64,000 nucleotides of DNA from Pseudanabaena galeata CCNP1313 (lineage in GTDB: Bacteria; Cyanobacteriota; Cyanobacteriia; Pseudanabaenales; Pseudanabaenaceae): NCBI RefSeq assembly GCF_029910235.1, contig NZ_CP112874.1, positions 3,286,001 through 3,350,000 of the forward strand, read 5' to 3'. Positions 41,850-51,320 of the stretch are shown here, in pieces. A model generated the notes under the pieces. The model had not been told where the DNA came from, did no database searches, and saw only the letters and a list, made by a program, of their open reading frames with translations. How positions within the stretch are numbered: the stretch's first letter is position 1; the number at the start of each line of letters is the position of its first letter. Position numbers and translations under genes: made by a program.

Positions 41850-44470
41850 CTAGTTCAAGCTCTTTTAATTATCAAGTTGGTGGTAGTCTTCCTGCTGATG
41901 CGCCTAGCTATGTCGAGCGCCAATGCGATCGCGACTATTACGAGTTGCTCAAGGAGCGGAAATATTGCTATGTGTTTAACTGTCGGCAGATGGGGAAATC
42001 GAGTTTGCGGGTGCGGGTGACGCATAAGTTGCAAGCGGAGGGGGTTGTGTGCGCGACGATTGATCCGCAGAAAATCGGGGTGGAGGTGACCTGTGAACAG
42101 TGGTATGCCAGCGCGATTCGGAGTTTGGTGGGGGATTTGGATTTAAAAAGTAAGTTTGATTTGCGGAGTTGGATTAGGGAACGGGAATTGCTGTCGCCTG
42201 TGCAGCGCTTTGCAGAGTTTATTGAGACGGTAGTGTTGCAAGAGATTGACGCGCCGATTGTGATTTTTGTCGAAGAAATTGATCGCCTCTTGAGTCTCAA
42301 GTTTGGGATGGATGATTTCTTTGGTTTGGTAAGGTCATTTTTTGAAGATCGTCCTACTAAGCCTGACTATAATCGACTCACTTTTTCGTTTTTGGGTGTG
42401 GCGACACCGACGGATTTGATTCAGAGTCATAATGCCTCGGCTTTTAATATTGGTTATGCAGTCGAGATGGCTGGGTTTACTATGTCTGAGGCATTGCCTT
42501 TGATGCAGGCTTTAGCAAATAAGGTGACAAATCCTCAGGACTATCTAAAAGAGGCTGTTAAGTGGACAGGTGGACAACCTTTTCTGATTCAGCGATTGCT
42601 GGGAATGATGGAGAAGGAATTAGATAGAGTTACTCCACCTGAGAAGATTGTGGACTGGGTTGAGAATTTAGTACAGGAGCGCATTGTCACGAATTGGGAA
42701 TCACAGGATACTCCGCCACATTTGACGACGATTAGGGATCGCGTGCTGAGTGTGGAGGAGAAGTTGCGGGGACGAATGTTGGGTTGCTATCAGCAGGTAT
42801 TGGCAAATGGGGAGTTAGAGGATGATCGCAGTGAGGAGCGATCAAAGTTACGGTTGACGGGATTAGTGGTGCGAAGGGATGGGCGGTTGATTTCCTATAA
42901 TCCGATCTATAAGTTAGTGTTTAGCTACGATTGGGCAAAGAAACAGTTAGCAGATTTACGTCCTCCACTCTATGCTGAGGCTTTTCGTGCATGGCAGGAA
43001 TCTGAATTTAATGAAACTTTTCTATTGCAGGGGCAAGCCTTACAAGATGCAAAAATTTGGTCAAAATCAAAATATCTCAGTGATAAAGATCAGCAGTTTT
43101 TGCAGGAAAGCCAAGATCGAGAAACTAATCTTAAGCTGGAAGTCGAGCGTCAAGCTAGAGAACGAGCAGAACAAGCCCGTGAAATCGAGCAGCAGAAAAG
43201 AGAGTTTAGCGAGCAAGAACGTAAAATCGAAATACAAAAACAAAAAGCTGAATCTCTTCTGTTAGCTCAACGTCAGAGAGCAGAGGTTGCTGAACAAGCA
43301 CAAGAAATCGAACGCCAAAAACGAGCGGTTACGGAAGAGTCAAACCAATTGTTGAAAAAAGCAACTAAAAGAGTCAAAATTGGTTCTTTGATACTAGCTG
43401 TAGGACTTTTAGGAGCTGCAATCGCTTTAGTATGGAGTACTCAAAAAGTTAAAGAGTCAGATGGAGATATTCACGTCGCTCAAGTCAGGCTAAAAAGCTC
43501 TGAAGCCAGCTCTAATTTTCAGATTGATCGGAAGTTTAACTCCCTGCTTCAAGCATTAAGTGCAGGTCGAAGAGTCAAGGCATTCAATCTATCTTCTATC
43601 CAAATAAAAGATAATACCGATATGTACGTTTTATCAAGTTTGTCTCAGGCAATTTATGGTATCAATGAATTAAATCAACTTAATCATAAGGAATTAGTTC
43701 ATAGCGTAGCCGTTAGTCCCGATGGCAGGACAATTGTCACTGGTAGTAGTGATAAAACTGCTAAATTATGGAATCTAGAAGGGAAATTACTGCAAACCTT
43801 AAATGGACATACAGATAAAGTCTGGAGCGTAGCTTTTAGTCCCGATGGCAAGATGATTGCTACGGGTAGTAGAGACAAAACAGCTAAACTATGGAACCTA
43901 GAAGGGAAAGAACTACAAACCCTAAAAGGGCATAAAAATTCAGTCTGGAGCGTAGCTTTTAGTCCCGCTGGTGAGACAATTGCTACAGGTAGTGGTGATA
44001 ACACAGCTAAACTATGGAATCTAGAAGGCAAATTACTGCGAACAATAACAGGGCATACAGATAATGTGCAAAGCTTAGCTTTTAGTCGTGATGGCAAGAT
44101 AATGGCTACGGGCAGCAGCGATAAAACCGTAAAATTATGGAATCCGAAAAATGGGAATAAATTGCAAACACTTCAAGGACATACAAATGGGGTCAATAGC
44201 GTAGCTTTTAGTCGCGACGGTAAGATGATAGCCACAGGGAGTAGCGATAAAACCGTAAAATTGTGGGATCTAAGAGGCAAATATCTAAAAGAGTTCAAAG
44301 GACATACAGGGGTAATTTTTGGTGTATCCTTTAGTCACGATAGTAAGATGCTTGCAACAGCCAGTGACGATCGCACAACGAAATTATGGAATCTGAAAGA
44401 CAGACAGGAAGTACAAACCTTCGGCAATAGTAATATCGTTAATAGCGTAGCTTTTAGTCGCGATGCTTAG
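41846..44470 (+). pseudogene. AAA-like ATPase/WD40 giant, 5' part (split by IS)
   Basis: This half encodes 874 residues before a stop in the IS. Residues 1-360 are an AAA_35-like domain with CYVFNCRQMGKSSLRVRVTH (Walker A region) and PIVIFVEEIDRLL (Walker B). A coiled coil (residues about 425-505, many EIxxQKR-type heptads) and a membrane helix IGSLILAVGLLGAAIALVW follow, then WD40 repeats 1-6 and the start of repeat 7. The IS lies in repeat 7 at SRD^D. Removing the IS and one target copy restores a 1227-residue frame with no other defect. The truncated product keeps all but half of its sensor, so partial function is conceivable. Confidence 0.9.
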
Positions 44471-45606
44471 TACAGGACAAAAAGTTGCAAAAGTAGACAG
44501 GAAGGGGTTTTATAAAAGATAACCACATCACAAATAAAACCCCTATGAAAGAGATTAGCGTATTTTGCGAAAAGTTACATGAACATCTGCAATGGAATGG
44601 AGCAAGACTCTTATTTGTGTCGATGTTCCTGATCGCACTAATGCGAGTAAAGACAGTAAACCTAGCGGAAATCGCGACAGGATTTAGTGGAGAAGCCAAA
44701 GTCGAATCACACTATAAGCGGTTACAGAGATTTTTTCGAGAGTTTGAAGTGGACTATGAAAGCATCGCTTTAATGGTCGTCAAAGTGATGAAAATACCTG
44801 AACCATGGGTAATCAGTATCGACCGCACCGATTGGAGATTTGGTAAGACGGTATTTAATGTGCTGACATTGGGAGTAGTGCATCACGGTATCGCATTCCC
44901 GTTGGTCTGGATGATGCTGGACAAAAAAGGTAACTCGAACACCCGTGAACGTTGTGAATTGTGTAATCGATTTCTGGAAATATTTGGAGATCGCAAAATC
45001 GACTTTTTGACCGCAGACCGAGAATTTGTGGGGGAAGAATGGTTTGATTACTTGCTGTGTGACCCATGTACCCACTTTCGTATCCGTATTCGCAAAAACA
45101 CCTTGCTTGACGATGGGCAGAAGCAACTACGGGCTGACGTTTGTTTCCAAGATCTCCAAGTTGGTCAATCGAAAGTATTGTCTAAGCCGAGGCTTGTTTG
45201 GCAACATTGGCTCTATATTGCGGCAATGCGTCTGGAGGATGGCGATTTGTTAATTGTAGCAACCGCTCATGACCCTAATACCGCTATTGCTGACTATGCC
45301 AAACGTTGGGCGATTGAGACTTTGTTTGGCTGTTTTAAATCCCGTGGCTTTTGTTTGGAGGCTACTCACCTTCAAGCCCCTGAACGCCTTTCTAAACTTA
45401 TTGCTTTACTCACCCTCGCTTTATGTTGGGCTTTTTCTTCGGGGCTTTGGCTTGCTCAGCTCAATCCCCTCAAACCTAAAAAGCACGGTCGCTTACCTAA
45501 AAGCATTTTTCGTCTTGGTTTTGATTTTCTGCGTCATATCATCTTTGACATCCATCTCAATTCCGAGGCTTTCTTCAACTCCATTAAATTTTTGTCCTGT
45601 ACTTAG
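44466..45606 (+). mobile_element. IS4-family insertion sequence, copy 1 (1141 bp)
   Basis: The element runs from CTTAGTACAGGACAAAAA to its near-complement at the right end, with one mismatch over 18 bp. A 9-bp target duplication gtcgcgatg is at 44457-44465 and 45607-45615. One intact transposase gene fills it. A second copy with an identical transposase lies at 48167-49307. It splits an ATPase-WD40 gene. Confidence 0.95.
44545..45606 (+). CDS. IS4-family transposase, copy 1
   Basis: DDE transposase of 353 residues. Catalytic residues are Asp93 (SIDRTDWRFG), Asp158 (TADREFVG) and Glu258 in YAKRWAIETLFGCFK, which fits the IS4-family signature Y-x2-R-x3-E-x6-K (Tyr251, Arg254, Glu258, Lys265). 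The stop codon lies in the right terminal repeat. The gene appears complete and active by sequence. It is identical in sequence to the protein encoded at 48246-49307. Confidence 0.95.
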   Translation: MKEISVFCEKLHEHLQWNGARLLFVSMFLIALMRVKTVNLAEIATGFSGEAKVESHYKRLQRFFREFEVDYESIALMVVKVMKIPEPWVISIDRTDWRFGKTVFNVLTLGVVHHGIAFPLVWMMLDKKGNSNTRERCELCNRFLEIFGDRKIDFLTADREFVGEEWFDYLLCDPCTHFRIRIRKNTLLDDGQKQLRADVCFQDLQVGQSKVLSKPRLVWQHWLYIAAMRLEDGDLLIVATAHDPNTAIADYAKRWAIETLFGCFKSRGFCLEATHLQAPERLSKLIALLTLALCWAFSSGLWLAQLNPLKPKKHGRLPKSIFRLGFDFLRHIIFDIHLNSEAFFNSIKFLSCT

Positions 45607-46679
45607 GTCGCGATGACAAAAAGATTTTTACTGCAAACAACAATAAGATGGTGCAATTATGGAGTTTGGAAAAACTGGAAAGAAAAACTTTTACCCCTCA
45701 AAAGCCTCTCAAATTTTTAACCTATAGTCCCGATGGTAAGATAATCGCAATCACTGGCAATGGAAATGCAATTAAATTGACAAGCCCAGAAGGAAAAGTA
45801 CTTAAAACGTTAACAAGTGATAATCCTAAAGATGTTATTTGGAGTGTAGCATTTAGTCCAGATGGCAACATGATTGCTAATACTAGTAATGAATGGAGTG
45901 AAATTGCCACAACTAGTAAGGTCGGAGTGGTGATATTGTGGGATCGAGAAGGAAAGAAACTTCATACTTTAAGAGGTCATAAGGATGAAGTCTATAGTGT
46001 AGCTTTTAGTCACGATGGCAAGACAATCGCTACTGGTAGTAAAGATAAGACAGTAAAGTTATGGGATCTGAATGGAAAATTATTGAACACTTTAACAGGA
46101 CACGAAAAAGAAGTCCTGAGCGTTGCTTTTAGTCATGACAACAAAACGCTCGCGACAGGCAGTGGAGACTATAAAGTAAAATTATGGAATAGAGAGAACG
46201 GACAACTATTGAATATATTTGACAATAAGGATGTTGTGTGGAACTTAGCTTTTAGTCCAGACGATAAGGTGATCGCTACTGGCGGTGGAGACAACACTGT
46301 AAAATTATGGAAGTTAGATAATGGAACCACAGAAATCTTCCAAGGACATGGCAATGTTGTCATGGGAGTTGCCTTTAGTCCTAATGGAAAAACCATTGCC
46401 TCTGGTAGTCAAGACAACACTGTGAAATTATGGAGTTTGGACGGTAGTGAAATCCAAACTTTTCAAGGACATAAAGATCAGATCTATAGCGTTTCCTTTA
46501 GTCCTGATGGCAAAACTCTTGCCTCTGGAAGTAAAGATGGAACCGTGATTTTATGGAATTTAGATTTAGATGATTTAATGGCGAAAGGTTGCGCGTGGCT
46601 CCACGACTATCTTGTTAATAATCCCAACGCCAGTGATGAAGACAGACAGATGTGTGGCATAGCTCCAAGGCAAAAGTAA
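45607..46679 (+). pseudogene. ATPase/WD40 giant, 3' part
   Basis: In frame with the 5' part from 45616 after removal of the IS. It encodes the end of WD40 repeat 7 and repeats 8-14, making 14 repeats overall, enough for two seven-bladed propellers. Typical units are SVAFSPDGKTIASGSQDNTV in style. The end, DDLMAKGCAWLHDYLVNNPN, is the usual C-terminal cap of cyanobacterial WD40 giants. The reading frame stays clean up to TAA at 46679, which says the insertion is recent. Confidence 0.88.
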
Positions 46680-46766
46680 AAAGGTAAAAGGAAAGATCTG
46701 TCGTTTTTTTGTTTCGATTATTGCGTTTGATGTATTAGATTGGGAGCTATCTACCGTCAACTAGCC

Positions 46767-47210
46767 ATGATTTCTGCATACATTCCTAACGACGACGATA
46801 CAAAACTCTCCTTAGTGAGTAGCCGTATTTTGGCTGCCCATATTCACAATAAAGTTCGCAAGCTGAGATTTTTTGAAGAAGATGGCAGCGAACAAGATGC
46901 AGAAATTCCCGCAGCCGCCTATCAAATGCTCGTGGATGCTCTAACCCTAATGTCACAAGGCAACGGCGTAAGCCTCATACCCATTCAAGCCGAACTAACC
47001 ACCCAAGAAGCAGCCGACATGCTAAATGTGTCTCGCCCCTTTGTGATTAAACTACTTGAAACTGGTGAAATCCCTTATCGCAAAGTCGGAACGCACCGCC
47101 GCATTCACCTTAAAGACGCGATCGCTTACAAACAACAGATAGATATAGAGAAGTCTAGTGCCTTAGACGAGTTAGTAAAGCAATCTCAAGAACTAGGGCT
47201 TTATGACTAG
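46767..47210 (+). CDS. Helix-turn-helix (excisionase-type) antitoxin-like protein
   Basis: Preferred start ATG 46767 (147 residues); 46740 adds nine. The N-terminal half is a globular part with no match. The second half has the MerR/Xis-type DNA-binding unit LTTQEAADMLNVSRPFVIKLLETGEIPYRKVGTHRRIHLKDAI in character. Such proteins in cyanobacteria are antitoxins for a PIN-domain toxin directly downstream, and the toxin start here overlaps by 8 bp. The toxin is decayed, so this antitoxin appears to be an orphan. Confidence 0.8.
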   Translation: MISAYIPNDDDTKLSLVSSRILAAHIHNKVRKLRFFEEDGSEQDAEIPAAAYQMLVDALTLMSQGNGVSLIPIQAELTTQEAADMLNVSRPFVIKLLETGEIPYRKVGTHRRIHLKDAIAYKQQIDIEKSSALDELVKQSQELGLYD

Positions 47211-47419
47211 GTTTGTGGCTCTCCTTGATGCTTGCGTTCTCTATCCCAATTACCTGCGATTTAAACCCATTGAAAATAATGACAGCTTTGGAAACTGCTA
47301 AAAGGCGTTTCAAAAATCCTCCCAAAACCTTTGAGGAATACATGGAGATTCTCGTAAAGCAAGAACTACCAAAATCAGTGACTATTTTTCGAGAGTTGCA
47401 TTCAGAAGAGAGTAAATAA
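47203..47419 (+). pseudogene. PIN-domain toxin remnant
   Basis: ATG 47203 begins TRFVALLDACVLYPNYLRF, the start of a PIN toxin, and stops at 47301. In another frame, 47290-47419 encodes KRRFKNPPKTFEEYMEILVKQELPKSVTIFREL in character, the usual C-terminal end of the same toxin family. About 110 central residues with most active-site acids are missing, and the frame is shifted. The IS982-family element begins right at the end of the remnant. Confidence 0.75.
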
Positions 47420-47435
47420 ACGTGAGTTCGACGAA

Positions 47436-48166
47436 CTAAAAGATGGCAGGAGGAAGAGCAGGTAAGCCTTTGAAGAGAAGATCTAAAGCAGGTTTAGTCT
47501 CTCGATATGTATAAGCAACCAACCCAGCTAAAAGGTTGACAAGAAAATTAAAAAAACTGCGATGTCTTGAATGCTCAATCTGAGAAATGTTTTTGAGTTG
47601 ATCATTGACGGACTCAATAATTGCGCGCTTACGCAGCAAAATCTTATCAATCAACTTGACCAAACAGTTTTTCATATTTTTCTTGCGCTTAGTAATCAGT
47701 TGTAAACCTTGTTCATAGAGCTTCTCAAACAACTTTTGGGAGATATAACCACGGTCACCAAACAATTGACCAAAGAGGTCTTGAGCCATCTCAGGCACAG
47801 GTTGTCGGTCATCAACATTGGCTGGTGTGAGCTTGAAGGCAAGCAATTCCCCTTTGTCATTGATAATCAAATGTAGCTTGAAGCCAAAGTGCCATCCCAC
47901 TGAGTTTTTGCCCCAATTGACCATACCTTTGAATACTTTATGGGCATGGGCACGGCATGGTACACAGACATTGATCGGTGTGGAGTCGATGAATGATATT
48001 CCTGTCACTTCGCCTTTGCGGGTATGCAGAAAGCAACATAACAACATCATTGTCCAAGGCATTAGCTCCACAAAGCGGGTGTAGCTTACCAAGTGGGGAA
48101 ATGCTTTCCGCCAAAACGGTATTACAGTTAGGGTATAGAAGTCTTTGAAGGTCTTGTATCCTGACC
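47436..48166 (-). pseudogene. IS982-family transposase, C-terminal part
   Basis: Residues about 61-303 of the transposase. Recognisable motifs are FIDSTPINVC (catalytic Asp region), GKNSVGWHFGFKLHLIINDK, FGDRGYISQKLFEKLYEQG (second Asp) and RAIIESVNDQLKNISQIEHS (catalytic Glu). The N-terminal 60 residues continue at 49317-49497 beyond the inserted IS. The join restores HGSG-YKTFKDFYTLTVIPF without frameshift. Confidence 0.9.
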
Positions 48167-49307
48167 CTTAGTACAGGACAAAAAGTTGCAAAAGTAGACA
48201 GGAAGGGGTTTTATAAAAGATAACCACATCACAAATAAAACCCCTATGAAAGAGATTAGCGTATTTTGCGAAAAGTTACATGAACATCTGCAATGGAATG
48301 GAGCAAGACTCTTATTTGTGTCGATGTTCCTGATCGCACTAATGCGAGTAAAGACAGTAAACCTAGCGGAAATCGCGACAGGATTTAGTGGAGAAGCCAA
48401 AGTCGAATCACACTATAAGCGGTTACAGAGATTTTTTCGAGAGTTTGAAGTGGACTATGAAAGCATCGCTTTAATGGTCGTCAAAGTGATGAAAATACCT
48501 GAACCATGGGTAATCAGTATCGACCGCACCGATTGGAGATTTGGTAAGACGGTATTTAATGTGCTGACATTGGGAGTAGTGCATCACGGTATCGCATTCC
48601 CGTTGGTCTGGATGATGCTGGACAAAAAAGGTAACTCGAACACCCGTGAACGTTGTGAATTGTGTAATCGATTTCTGGAAATATTTGGAGATCGCAAAAT
48701 CGACTTTTTGACCGCAGACCGAGAATTTGTGGGGGAAGAATGGTTTGATTACTTGCTGTGTGACCCATGTACCCACTTTCGTATCCGTATTCGCAAAAAC
48801 ACCTTGCTTGACGATGGGCAGAAGCAACTACGGGCTGACGTTTGTTTCCAAGATCTCCAAGTTGGTCAATCGAAAGTATTGTCTAAGCCGAGGCTTGTTT
48901 GGCAACATTGGCTCTATATTGCGGCAATGCGTCTGGAGGATGGCGATTTGTTAATTGTAGCAACCGCTCATGACCCTAATACCGCTATTGCTGACTATGC
49001 CAAACGTTGGGCGATTGAGACTTTGTTTGGCTGTTTTAAATCCCGTGGCTTTTGTTTGGAGGCTACTCACCTTCAAGCCCCTGAACGCCTTTCTAAACTT
49101 ATTGCTTTACTCACCCTCGCTTTATGTTGGGCTTTTTCTTCGGGGCTTTGGCTTGCTCAGCTCAATCCCCTCAAACCTAAAAAGCACGGTCGCTTACCTA
49201 AAAGCATTTTTCGTCTTGGTTTTGATTTTCTGCGTCATATCATCTTTGACATCCATCTCAATTCCGAGGCTTTCTTCAACTCCATTAAATTTTTGTCCTG
49301 TACTTAG
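48167..49307 (+). mobile_element. IS4-family insertion sequence, copy 2 (1141 bp, nested)
   Basis: Same ends and length as the copy at 44466. The 9-bp duplication atcctgacc is at 48158-48166 and 49308-49316. It interrupts the IS982-family transposase gene in the opposite orientation. Confidence 0.95.
48246..49307 (+). CDS. IS4-family transposase, copy 2
   Basis: Same 353-residue protein as at 44545-45606, residue for residue, including Asp93, Asp158 and Glu258. The lack of any difference between copies implies very recent transposition or gene conversion. It lies in an insertion sequence that has no passenger gene. Confidence 0.95.
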   Translation: MKEISVFCEKLHEHLQWNGARLLFVSMFLIALMRVKTVNLAEIATGFSGEAKVESHYKRLQRFFREFEVDYESIALMVVKVMKIPEPWVISIDRTDWRFGKTVFNVLTLGVVHHGIAFPLVWMMLDKKGNSNTRERCELCNRFLEIFGDRKIDFLTADREFVGEEWFDYLLCDPCTHFRIRIRKNTLLDDGQKQLRADVCFQDLQVGQSKVLSKPRLVWQHWLYIAAMRLEDGDLLIVATAHDPNTAIADYAKRWAIETLFGCFKSRGFCLEATHLQAPERLSKLIALLTLALCWAFSSGLWLAQLNPLKPKKHGRLPKSIFRLGFDFLRHIIFDIHLNSEAFFNSIKFLSCT

Positions 49308-49316
49308 ATCCTGACC

Positions 49317-49497
49317 CATGAAAGGCGATCGCGATGGTCATCACTTCACTCAACCTCATTCTTGAGCGACTTTTCCTTTCTCCCTGCATTGATGGCAACA
49401 TTGGTTGCTCTTGCCAGTGTTTTTCAAAGCTTTGGCAAAAATCATCCACTTCACAGAAGATTCGCGTGATATCCAAGTGCGATACGATACTGTTCAT
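49317..49497 (-). pseudogene. IS982-family transposase, N-terminal part
   Basis: Residues 1-60, with the family-typical RIFCEVDDFCQSFEKHW and SRMRLSEVMTIAIAFHGSG. It is cut by the nested IS at 49308 and resumes at 48166. Confidence 0.88.
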
Positions 49498-49711
49498 ATT
49501 GCTGAGGCTTTTAGTTTGTCAAACCTAGTCTCAGCTTTTCTTTTGCTTTTGTCTACTCCATCGAACTCACGTTTGCTTGCAGCGTTGGGATAATTGAGTT
49601 TGATGCTATCCGACATCAATCAATAAATGATCTTTTAGCAGATGGAGATCGCCTAATGTACACATAAAAACATGATAAACGCACAGGGGAAACTGTTGCC
49701 AAATAAGCTTT

Positions 49712-49750
49712 AAAAGTATAAGGCGGCACTTCGTGCCGCCTTATACTTTT
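49712..49750. terminator. Terminator at the end of glmU
   Basis: AAAAGTATAAGGCGGCAC-TTC-GTGCCGCCTTATACTTTT overlaps the last two bases of the glmU stop codon region and is perfect over 18 bp. Confidence 0.8.
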
Positions 49751-51131
49751 AGTTCTTCTTGCGACCTTCTTGATCATAATAATCAGGTTTAATGACCTGC
49801 TTCGCTCTGGCGATCGCTAAAGCGTTAGAATCCACATTTTCTACAATTGTCGAGCCTGCGGCAATATTGACATTCTCACCAATTTGAATTGGTGCAACTA
49901 GAACCGAGTTAGAACCAGTTTTGCTGCGATCGCCGATTACAGTTTGATGCTTTTTAAAGCCGTCATAGTTAGCCGTAATCGTACCTGCACCGATGTTTAC
50001 TTGTTTACCGAGCGTAGCATCGCCGAGATAGCTAAGATGAGCAGCGTTGGTGCGATCGCCTACCTTGGCATTCTTCAACTCCACAAAGTTCCCAATCCGA
50101 CATTTTTCACCCACCATTGACTCACCACGAATCCGCGCAAATGGCCCGATCCGACAGTTATCCGCAATTTGACTATCTTCAATCACCGAGAATTGCACAG
50201 TGCAGTTCTCGCCAACCATGCTATTTGACAACATACTCGAAGGTCCAATCGTTGTACCTGAACCAACTTTAGTGTTACCGCGCAAATGGGAATGTGGCTC
50301 GATAATCACATTAGGAGCTAGTTCCACTTCATCATCAATGGTAATCGTTTCAGGAAGTAGCATGGTGACACCAGCACGCATCCATTTTTCTCGCGCTCTT
50401 TTTTGCAAGACATCATAGGCATGGGATAGCTGGATGCGATCGTTAATGCCCAGACTCTCATCGGGATCTTCTAAATCACTGGCATAAACTGATTTGAGAT
50501 AGTCAAAAACTTCAGTCAGATAATATTCCTGTTGAGCGTTATTGGTGGTGAGTTTCGGTAGAGCCTGAGCTAATTCTTGCCAATCGAAGCAATAAACACC
50601 CGTACTAACACGCTGATTGAGAAGCTGTTCAGGATTACAGTCACGATGTTCGATGATGCGTTCGATCTTCATATCGCGATCGCAGAATACACGACCATAG
50701 CCCGTCGGATTGGGCAGAATAGCTGTGAGTACAGTAGCAGAAGCTTTGTGTTGACGATGACTATCGATTAAAGCTTGAATTGTTTCTGTTCGCATTAGAG
50801 GTGAGTCACCCGTAAGTACAACTAGTTCACCTGCAAAATCTGCTAAAGGTTCCAATAATTGCTGAATTGCATGACCCGTTCCTAATTGCTCCGTTTGTTC
50901 TGCAAATTCTAGTTGCGGATAATCTGCGAGCGCAGCCCGAACCTGATCGCTACAATAACCAATAATCGCAATACGGCGATCGGCTTTGAGAGAGTCTGTA
51001 GCATTGAGAACACGCTCAACTAATGATTTTCCTCCTAGTGGTTGTAATACTTTGGGTAACGCGGACTTCATGCGCGTTCCTTTACCCGCCGCTAAGACTG
51101 CTACTGCTAACATATTTTTCTCTTTCTCCAT
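49749..51131 (-). CDS. glmU: Bifunctional GlmU (N-acetylglucosamine-1-phosphate uridyltransferase / glucosamine-1-phosphate acetyltransferase)
   Basis: Two-domain cytoplasmic enzyme (460 residues) making UDP-GlcNAc for peptidoglycan and lipopolysaccharide. The N-terminal uridyltransferase has AVLAAGKGTRMKSALPKVLQ and later LTGDSPLMR. The C-terminal half is a left-handed beta-helix of hexapeptide repeats (VIIEPHSHLRG and onwards), with NFVELKNAKVG, HLSYLGDATLG and NIGAGTITANYDG (acetyl-CoA and substrate contacts). ATG 51131 and ATG 51113 (MLAVAV) are both possible starts; the second matches the family better. Confidence 0.96.
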   Translation of the reverse strand: MEKEKNMLAVAVLAAGKGTRMKSALPKVLQPLGGKSLVERVLNATDSLKADRRIAIIGYCSDQVRAALADYPQLEFAEQTEQLGTGHAIQQLLEPLADFAGELVVLTGDSPLMRTETIQALIDSHRQHKASATVLTAILPNPTGYGRVFCDRDMKIERIIEHRDCNPEQLLNQRVSTGVYCFDWQELAQALPKLTTNNAQQEYYLTEVFDYLKSVYASDLEDPDESLGINDRIQLSHAYDVLQKRAREKWMRAGVTMLLPETITIDDEVELAPNVIIEPHSHLRGNTKVGSGTTIGPSSMLSNSMVGENCTVQFSVIEDSQIADNCRIGPFARIRGESMVGEKCRIGNFVELKNAKVGDRTNAAHLSYLGDATLGKQVNIGAGTITANYDGFKKHQTVIGDRSKTGSNSVLVAPIQIGENVNIAAGSTIVENVDSNALAIARAKQVIKPDYYDQEGRKKN

Positions 51132-51255
51132 TGATAATAACTATTGGGGCTTGGAGACCAAGCCCCTACCTTTGATAATAACTATTGGGGCTTGGAGACC
51201 AAGCCCCTACCTTTGATAATAACTATTGGGGCTTGGAGACCAAGCCCCTACCTTT
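51131..51255. repeat. Three 42-bp tandem repeats before glmU
   Basis: Unit starts at 51131, 51173 and 51215, identical and each holding TTGGGGCTTGGAGACCAAGC. Directly after it (51262-51294), ATGTAGAGATTTGGTCTCCA and onwards. The same two blocks, TTGGAGACCAAGCCCCTAC and TGGTCTCCAAATCCTCTTT, are combined again at 60507-60570. Near the glmU start it could carry promoter-distance effects. Confidence 0.9.
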
Positions 51256-51320
51256 ACAAAAATATGTAGAGATTTGGTCTCCAAATCCTCTTTTAAAATG
51301 ACATAGAAAAATCATGAGTG

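Larger units (their letters stand above)
47418..49574 (-). mobile_element. IS982-family element, interrupted
   Basis: Terminal inverted repeats AAACGTGAGTTCGA occur at 47418-47431 and, complementary, at 49561-49574. Without the inserted IS4-family copy and one target copy, the element is 1007 bp with one minus-strand transposase of 303 residues. No convincing target duplication of its own was seen. It borders the toxin remnant on the left and a 170-bp gap before glmU on the right. Confidence 0.85.

Noticed and set aside
44770-45126. 118-residue minus-strand frame inside the IS
   Set aside because: It is antisense to the transposase gene and recurs only because the IS occurs twice.
44466-49574. 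Composite transposon with two IS copies carrying the 3' WD40 part and the antitoxin
   Set aside because: Each IS copy has its own 9-bp target duplication with different sequence, so they inserted separately.
51130-51260. CRISPR array from 42-bp repeats
   Set aside because: Units are tandem with no unique spacers.
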